Shown here piece by piece: positions 51,201 to 53,891 of a stretch of DNA of 53,891 bases. Position numbers and translations under genes: made by a program. Source of the stretch: Lentisphaerota bacterium (GTDB lineage: Bacteria > Verrucomicrobiota > Kiritimatiellia > RFP12 > UBA1067). Where the stretch lies: NCBI GenBank assembly GCA_015061665.1, contig SUWC01000012.1, forward strand, positions 1 through 53,891, in the 5' to 3' direction. How positions within the stretch are numbered: position 1 is the stretch's first letter; each line of letters begins with the position of its first letter. The notes below the pieces were generated by a model, which made no database searches, was not told the DNA's origin, and worked only from the letters and a program-made list of their open reading frames with translations.

Positions 51201-53326
51201 AGGAGTCCGCCATCGCGGACGCCGCGGCGCAGGAGCAGGCGTTCAACAACCAGCTGATCGCGATCTACGGCACCCCCTACACCGGCGACATCGGGCCGGG
51301 CGGCACGTATCCGCAGGGCTACGACGGACCGGACCTCTACAACTACAACTACATGGACCTCACGCAGTACGGCATGCTTGAGGACATGCAGACCCTCTTC
51401 ACCAACACGTACAAGCTCGTCGAGGGCCAGGGCTTCACCGAGTGGAAGTACATGGCCAAGAGGGACTGGACCGGCAACGAAATAAAGGACACGTTCGAGG
51501 AGATTCCGATCAACTTCATCGTGAGCGAGGGCGGCATCCGCGTGAAGCCGCTGACCGTCACGGGCAAGCGCCGGATGGAAGGCTCCCTGCAGGCCGCCTA
51601 CCGCAACTACATCGCCGCCTATCTCAAGGTCAAGTCCGTGATGGACGACTACAACACCAAGTTCGAGGCGCTGACGGAAGGGGCCGTCGTCGTTCAGATG
51701 ACGAGGGACGAGGCGTGGAAAGGTTTCGCCGAAATGATCGGCACGGAGCTTCTCCTGAAGGGAATCGCCTTCGACAACAGCGAGATTGAAAGGAACATCG
51801 ACATCGGTCAGCTCTACATCGATCTCATGATGACCGACTCGAGCCTTCTGTCCTCCGGCATCCCCGGCATCCAGGGCACGGGCATGTCCGTCACGATCGA
51901 TCCAAGAGCCATCGTGAACGCGGCCAAGACGCCTGGTGAATCGGCGAGCCTCTGGAGCATCGGACAGTTCCTCGCTTCGCAGTACATCTCGCGCAACCTG
52001 AACACGGACTACAGCGGACTGGTCGATGTCGCGAAGATGATCAAAGACACCGTGAACGAGTACAAGGGCATGTACGCGGAGTGGAAGGAGCAGATTGCGG
52101 GGCTGTGCCTGCAGGTCAACCTCGCGGCATTGTCCATCCAGCCCGCTTTCGGCGAACTTGCCGCGGCGGAGGCTGCGTACCGCGCCGAGCTCGAGAGGGG
52201 CGAACAGCTCCAGGAGCAGCGCGCGCTGTGGCGCCAGCAGGTCTCGAACAGCGCGACCGAGAGCCGCTACCTCGACATGTACAACCGCATGCAGCGCAAT
52301 ATCGCGCTCACGAAGTACACGACGGCGTTCGACACCGCGCAGCGCTATGTCTGGGAGCTCGCGAAGGTCTACGACTACGAGACGGGGCTCCTTTCGAGCG
52401 ATCCGCAGGCCGGCAGCCGGTTCCTGTCCGACATCATCGCCACGCGTTCGCTCGGCCAGCCCGGCGTCTCCATCTCGTCCGCGACGACCGACGGCGGACT
52501 CTACGACATCGTAAACCGCATGAAGGCGAACTGGGACGTCCTGAAGCCGCGCCTCGGCATCAACAATCCCGACAAGCCCGCGAAGTGGTTCTCGCTCCGT
52601 CGCGAACTCTTCCGCATCAAGGACGGCGCGGAGGGCGACGCGGCCTGGAGGAAGGTGCTCGTGAACCACCGCGTTGACAACATCCTGGAGAACACCGACT
52701 TCATGCGCCACTGCCAGCCGCCGGCGAGCGTGAATTCGGTCGTCTGCCGCGAGCCGGGATACATATTCGAGTTCTCGACGTCGATCAACCACGCGGAGAA
52801 CTTCTTCGGGAAGGCGTTGCAGTTCGGCGACGGACAGTTCTCGAGCTCGGACTACGCGACGAAGATCGACGCGGTGGGCGTGGATCTCGTGGGACTCGAC
52901 CAGCTCGAGGGAGGCGCGGGCGTGGAGCCAAACATCTACCTCGTGCCCGTCGGCCTCGACTACATGCGTTCGCCTGCGGGAACGGACCGTGCGCTCCTCT
53001 GCTGGAACGTGGTCGACCAGGTGCTGCCGCTCCCGTACACCGTCGGCAGCGACGAGCTTGACGCTACGGACTGGATCTCGACGTTCTCCGGCCTAGACGG
53101 AACGAGCGATTCGACCGCGAAGATCCGCCGCCACTCCACTCTGCGCGCGGGCGCGGACTTCAAGTCCACGCGCCTCGTCGGACGCAGCGCCTGGAACGAC
53201 AAGTGGATCGTCGTCATCCCCGCGTCGGCAATCGACGCAGACTACGACAGGGCGATGAAGATTGTCGAGTCCGGCGTGAAGGACGTGAAGATCGGCGTCA
53301 GGGCCTACTCGCGTCAGGGGAACTGA
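45254..53326 (+). CDS. Giant secreted protein, 2690 residues, TcA-like architecture suspected (cluster gene 7)
   Basis: A 2690-residue protein. ATG 45254, with GGAGG at 45240-45244; signal region MWKCENVKVSNTNTNWKLAT followed by a Leu/Ala/Thr core and AFA. The N-terminal 1500 residues are beta-rich without a domain I can name. From about 1525 the chain is mainly helical (WLQRVFNAITPFAQRVEDF, MSKQLMMAQTRMGEF), with a long charged coiled segment near 2299-2379 (YRAELERGEQLQEQRALWRQ), then a beta-rich end with DAVGVDLVGLDQ, PVGLDYMRSP, WNVVDQVLPLPY, RLVGRSAWNDKWIVVIPAS and VKIGVRAYSRQGN. I recall near-identical C-termini ('NVVDQALPVPF', 'RLIGRSVWNTRWLLIIPG', 'IFFQTYSYSGN') in giant uncharacterised proteins of planctomycetes and myxobacteria. 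The helical-then-beta order resembles the pore-forming and TcB-binding part of insecticidal TcA toxins. That parallel is an inference from memory and is not shown by catalytic or pore motifs. Confidence 0.78.
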   Translation: MWKCENVKVSNTNTNWKLATLGLATLATLATFTTAFAEPKDSDLLLGEVDLPVFIYDDGGTASHIQPAAVYPISTARAPVEPGELVTATVGDTTLSLSAWTIGRTLSEQSSDVRIGDFCTDMPYDIEDIDWEATMEANRPVVNNGQILFDTGTTNMYECLIFAANGATEVTWVAKNGETVTRTYNVGGSSTARPFRLFATRADEANTAAFVDLSGKFVRFFGDRKLLESRYAETSPGVSNVVYGLDYDPARTKMLTVRYTVDEASGAIDCPQGQFILAYYETETKDKMVTHIVVEICPPIVNTLNAEVGDCLQPVDSGADSGRLYAVVAKGIGRDDNDPYSPYLEKYSAQEGDELSDPDHGKIFAVTPTDVTTSASGIAEPWKADVFWQTEDAMKTKWNFEHDWYLVSWPEKPVRVVVAPNGQPAGCVMTIPTNYVASTAGFRLPGTVVADYDSTKGEMAFRGADGDEIVVKIQNQSGCGCPAYIPVELTSYDNPLVASPWIYEWPVGKEITPRIGPEAGPAAREMSDRVDDSLEGYIYEPESRGRNWNPRLYHRPGGSAVISADAPTMDDVEDMASGETDRFASLKSSIYGVNQSGHKIQVWWRANFQTPQMSAPVNYPALVQNYNVTWNATMAQELFPQIVFSSEQGSADKTMTAWGARSLLLVEKNSSASVDLGGKVLSPEAPSASVGFSCYVSTERTGDGVEAAEPGRIACWRFGDACQIDAMLQKDGTNFFVNVETKSGGAVVGSESFPVPPGEWIDIAAAIPDSARGLGIDATYGSAGDSATFVALDNIQIWYGAATNVTDFVYGFDFGDDDLATNPTNGTIRTAVDAFGNTLTCRNCSVAAAGAPEAFELKLKEEDGVSPEIYYENDPAATGYNPNEEHAFIDLNGDFTVWALRNDLNTDETSQPLVLVMYAENGKGRMQAYTLARTSIYYPEFGNGALVGNMLLPPAPVGRLAGSKTSIDATTSAFGFKDNAVAYKDRKNGLWARRDGVTFAQYGYPMQEGFYFPSLDEQPAVGTPIAWLACEGIESPTMDDVTNITAAANWKWNVGWPMNVPEMKIGQVLTKAALGLPEVWNAASMAVCYPNPSPADVEAGNSDGLPIVELVDPTVVQRSEKTLDVNSNFPDEWGFILGSSGTTFLRKGKYFFTGLPPSISDRFYVTVEDGQATMNLIGQYVEKEAGGSYLELNVLTEAERNAIKALCTLDPTQKAAEVAAWNAAADSLAAAEVVPSPRTNFGAPVKSKGCKEMMLAFPSLALYNAWVDKVNNDESDQMADRFPVEAFTFTEIGSVFQVVAGKPQDVPNTAFATWTPKRLRIETVKEGRLACAQSRFDEDPGVGAFMGTTWDEVTGGKEKWPAVFVEGCFTWETEEYPAANTYLPRDHYALIATGVGAGYVTLIENDNPDPTQVSEGLPVQMHVIKVVPELYTDGIAVLSDPLNKLSEKLTLLYRTPLGSAAGNYEFQWAYTTPSAEGIVPEKGTSYWKDKALASGLVSVQLGENGANLQDYVNTYYTLRYRPLAGTAAREVLAAFHPDWTDEDFWSPWMDEQLAEGWLQRVFNAITPFAQRVEDFYSTPSDMWYTMLEQIGRPYQGDVALNNDNLTQIGLLELYQTVFNRAESLLVAAGGNNIDMSKQLMMAQTRMGEFYTLLGSEAYSDAKNPLISPGTDGQQFASGTFSFANQVPSLLDEELALLRGRTKSTQFPRMTEAPLYNRLAWNMTKGVTEGEPAYVANYGIRARDGILDVNCAAAQYPQGHGDAWGHYLSALTGYYRLLRNPWFDWTAAMGEMLMDQKLMNVDYQDEQKFADAAVKLVQTGTDAMDLTLRKAYKENGGDAAAAYFDANGEQAFGYGEWATRTGMSAVYNWMTVNALLPTNEAPYKAFTDRGVMKIDRTTATQLPALASSVRLVERRLNACEMGSNPLGLSENAIPFDIDPDRLAEKESHFEQVLERAEKALANCYTVLDYANVYGSCLAQISRNEESAIADAAAQEQAFNNQLIAIYGTPYTGDIGPGGTYPQGYDGPDLYNYNYMDLTQYGMLEDMQTLFTNTYKLVEGQGFTEWKYMAKRDWTGNEIKDTFEEIPINFIVSEGGIRVKPLTVTGKRRMEGSLQAAYRNYIAAYLKVKSVMDDYNTKFEALTEGAVVVQMTRDEAWKGFAEMIGTELLLKGIAFDNSEIERNIDIGQLYIDLMMTDSSLLSSGIPGIQGTGMSVTIDPRAIVNAAKTPGESASLWSIGQFLASQYISRNLNTDYSGLVDVAKMIKDTVNEYKGMYAEWKEQIAGLCLQVNLAALSIQPAFGELAAAEAAYRAELERGEQLQEQRALWRQQVSNSATESRYLDMYNRMQRNIALTKYTTAFDTAQRYVWELAKVYDYETGLLSSDPQAGSRFLSDIIATRSLGQPGVSISSATTDGGLYDIVNRMKANWDVLKPRLGINNPDKPAKWFSLRRELFRIKDGAEGDAAWRKVLVNHRVDNILENTDFMRHCQPPASVNSVVCREPGYIFEFSTSINHAENFFGKALQFGDGQFSSSDYATKIDAVGVDLVGLDQLEGGAGVEPNIYLVPVGLDYMRSPAGTDRALLCWNVVDQVLPLPYTVGSDELDATDWISTFSGLDGTSDSTAKIRRHSTLRAGADFKSTRLVGRSAWNDKWIVVIPASAIDADYDRAMKIVESGVKDVKIGVRAYSRQGN

Positions 53327-53353
53327 TTTTCAATTTGCAAAAGGAATAAAGCT

Positions 53354-53891
53354 ATGACAGCTTCCACAAGAAACAGTATTTGCCACGGGGGTAAATATTG
53401 TTTGACAGCCGCTTTTGCGGCGGTTTTCGTGTCGTTTGGCGCGGCGGCCGCGAACTTCCCGGTCGGAACCCATCTCATCAAGGGGACGCTCAAGGACTGG
53501 CAGAACAAGGTGCTGACCTCGTCGGCCGAGGTGACCATCCAGGCTGTCGCGACGAACGGCACGGTCATCGCCTCGACGAAGGTGGCGAATCCGACGGAGG
53601 ATGGCTACAACTTCCTCCTGCAGATTCCGCTTTCCTCGACGGCGACCGACTCGACGGCGGCAGTCGGCGACACGCTCAACTGCGTCCTCGTCCAGGATTC
53701 GGGGCTTTCCCTCGCAGCCAGTCCGCTCGCCGTCGGCGAGGCGAATGCCGTCTCTACGGTCGCTCTTGCGTACGTCAACATGAAGGACTACACTTCGACC
53801 AATGGTACGGGCACGACGGCGAGCGTCCCTGCGGAGTACGTCGACACGATCGCCCCCTGGATGGAGGCATACGAGATCGAGGGCGACTACG
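53354..53891 (+). CDS. Secreted paralogue of cluster gene 2, truncated by window edge (cluster gene 8)
   Basis: An open frame from ATG 53354 runs off the right end (179 codons seen, no stop). Signal peptide CLTAAFAAVFVSFGAAAA, then FPVGTHLIKGTLKDWQNKV, VGDTLNCVLVQDSG, and 'VPAEYVDTIAPWMEAYEIEGDYG'. This parallels gene 2 at 36312: GT.L..G, VGE.LDCVLT, and 'IPTAYIDEVQWYLETYMDGGVYD' before the DxDxDG loop, which should follow beyond the edge. ACAAGAAACAG near the ATG gives no clear ribosome site; AAAGGA at 53339-53344 is 9 bases upstream. Confidence 0.8.
   Translation, partial: MTASTRNSICHGGKYCLTAAFAAVFVSFGAAAANFPVGTHLIKGTLKDWQNKVLTSSAEVTIQAVATNGTVIASTKVANPTEDGYNFLLQIPLSSTATDSTAAVGDTLNCVLVQDSGLSLAASPLAVGEANAVSTVALAYVNMKDYTSTNGTGTTASVPAEYVDTIAPWMEAYEIEGDY

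Overview
The window looks like a chromosomal segment of a Gram-negative bacterium of the Verrucomicrobiota/Kiritimatiellota/Lentisphaerae type, probably a host-associated or anaerobic lineage. This is inferred from content, not from a marker gene: a lipid A acyltransferase, very large secreted repeat proteins (InlB-type repeats, BspA-like leucine-rich repeats, autotransporter-associated strand repeats, a Fibrobacter-type paralogous domain), many palindromic dispersed repeats, and genes whose ATG lies only 6-10 bases after a TATAAT-like box. No rRNA, tRNA, CRISPR array, integrase or transposase was seen.

Layout. (1) 134-520: a promoter, a highly folded non-coding stretch and a terminator-like hairpin, read as a candidate structured RNA with no family I recognise. 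(2) 613-10135: a visibly AT-richer block with a small unknown ORF, a DUF4868/KwaB-like gene, a KwaA-like membrane protein (a Kiwa-type anti-phage pair in reversed order) and, one base later, a 2525-residue surface protein. (3) 10136-14720: an islet of minus-strand accessory genes: two antitoxins whose toxins survive only as C-terminal tails, two paralogous AAA ATPases with the same palindrome at the same distance from their starts, the tail of a third ATPase, and 94-bp imperfect palindromes abutting the gene ends. (4) 14820-27637: a core region: a lipid/envelope operon (LpxL-like acyltransferase, TRIC/UPF0126 channel, acyl-CoA synthetase, small unknown, DedA), then adk-map-nadK-nucleoside kinase, and opposing units with a coiled-coil membrane protein, metK, and ABC ATPase-TrkA-murA. 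MurA carries Asp in place of the catalytic Cys. (5) 27834-28758: a DUF3990/DUF3791/DUF3791 module of toxin-antitoxin style. (6) 29090-34552: an 1820-residue secreted protein with a strong promoter and terminator. (7) 34867 to the right edge: eight consecutive same-strand genes, each starting with a signal peptide, with short spacers and shared modules, including a 2690-residue protein.

Region 7 is the best candidate for an undescribed system. It combines three paralogous proteins (two with Ca-binding-type Asp repeats, the third cut by the window edge), a 'QPGWN' protein, three proteins sharing one module, and a giant protein with a beta-rich N-terminal half and a helical C-terminal half. From memory, the giant and the QPGWN protein resemble uncharacterised families that recur together in planctomycete, verrucomicrobial and myxobacterial genomes; this was not verified. 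The Kiwa-like operon and the folded RNA are the next most interesting. Long open frames antisense to the GC-rich genes (for example 45230-50548 minus and 10238-13450 plus) are treated as shadows.
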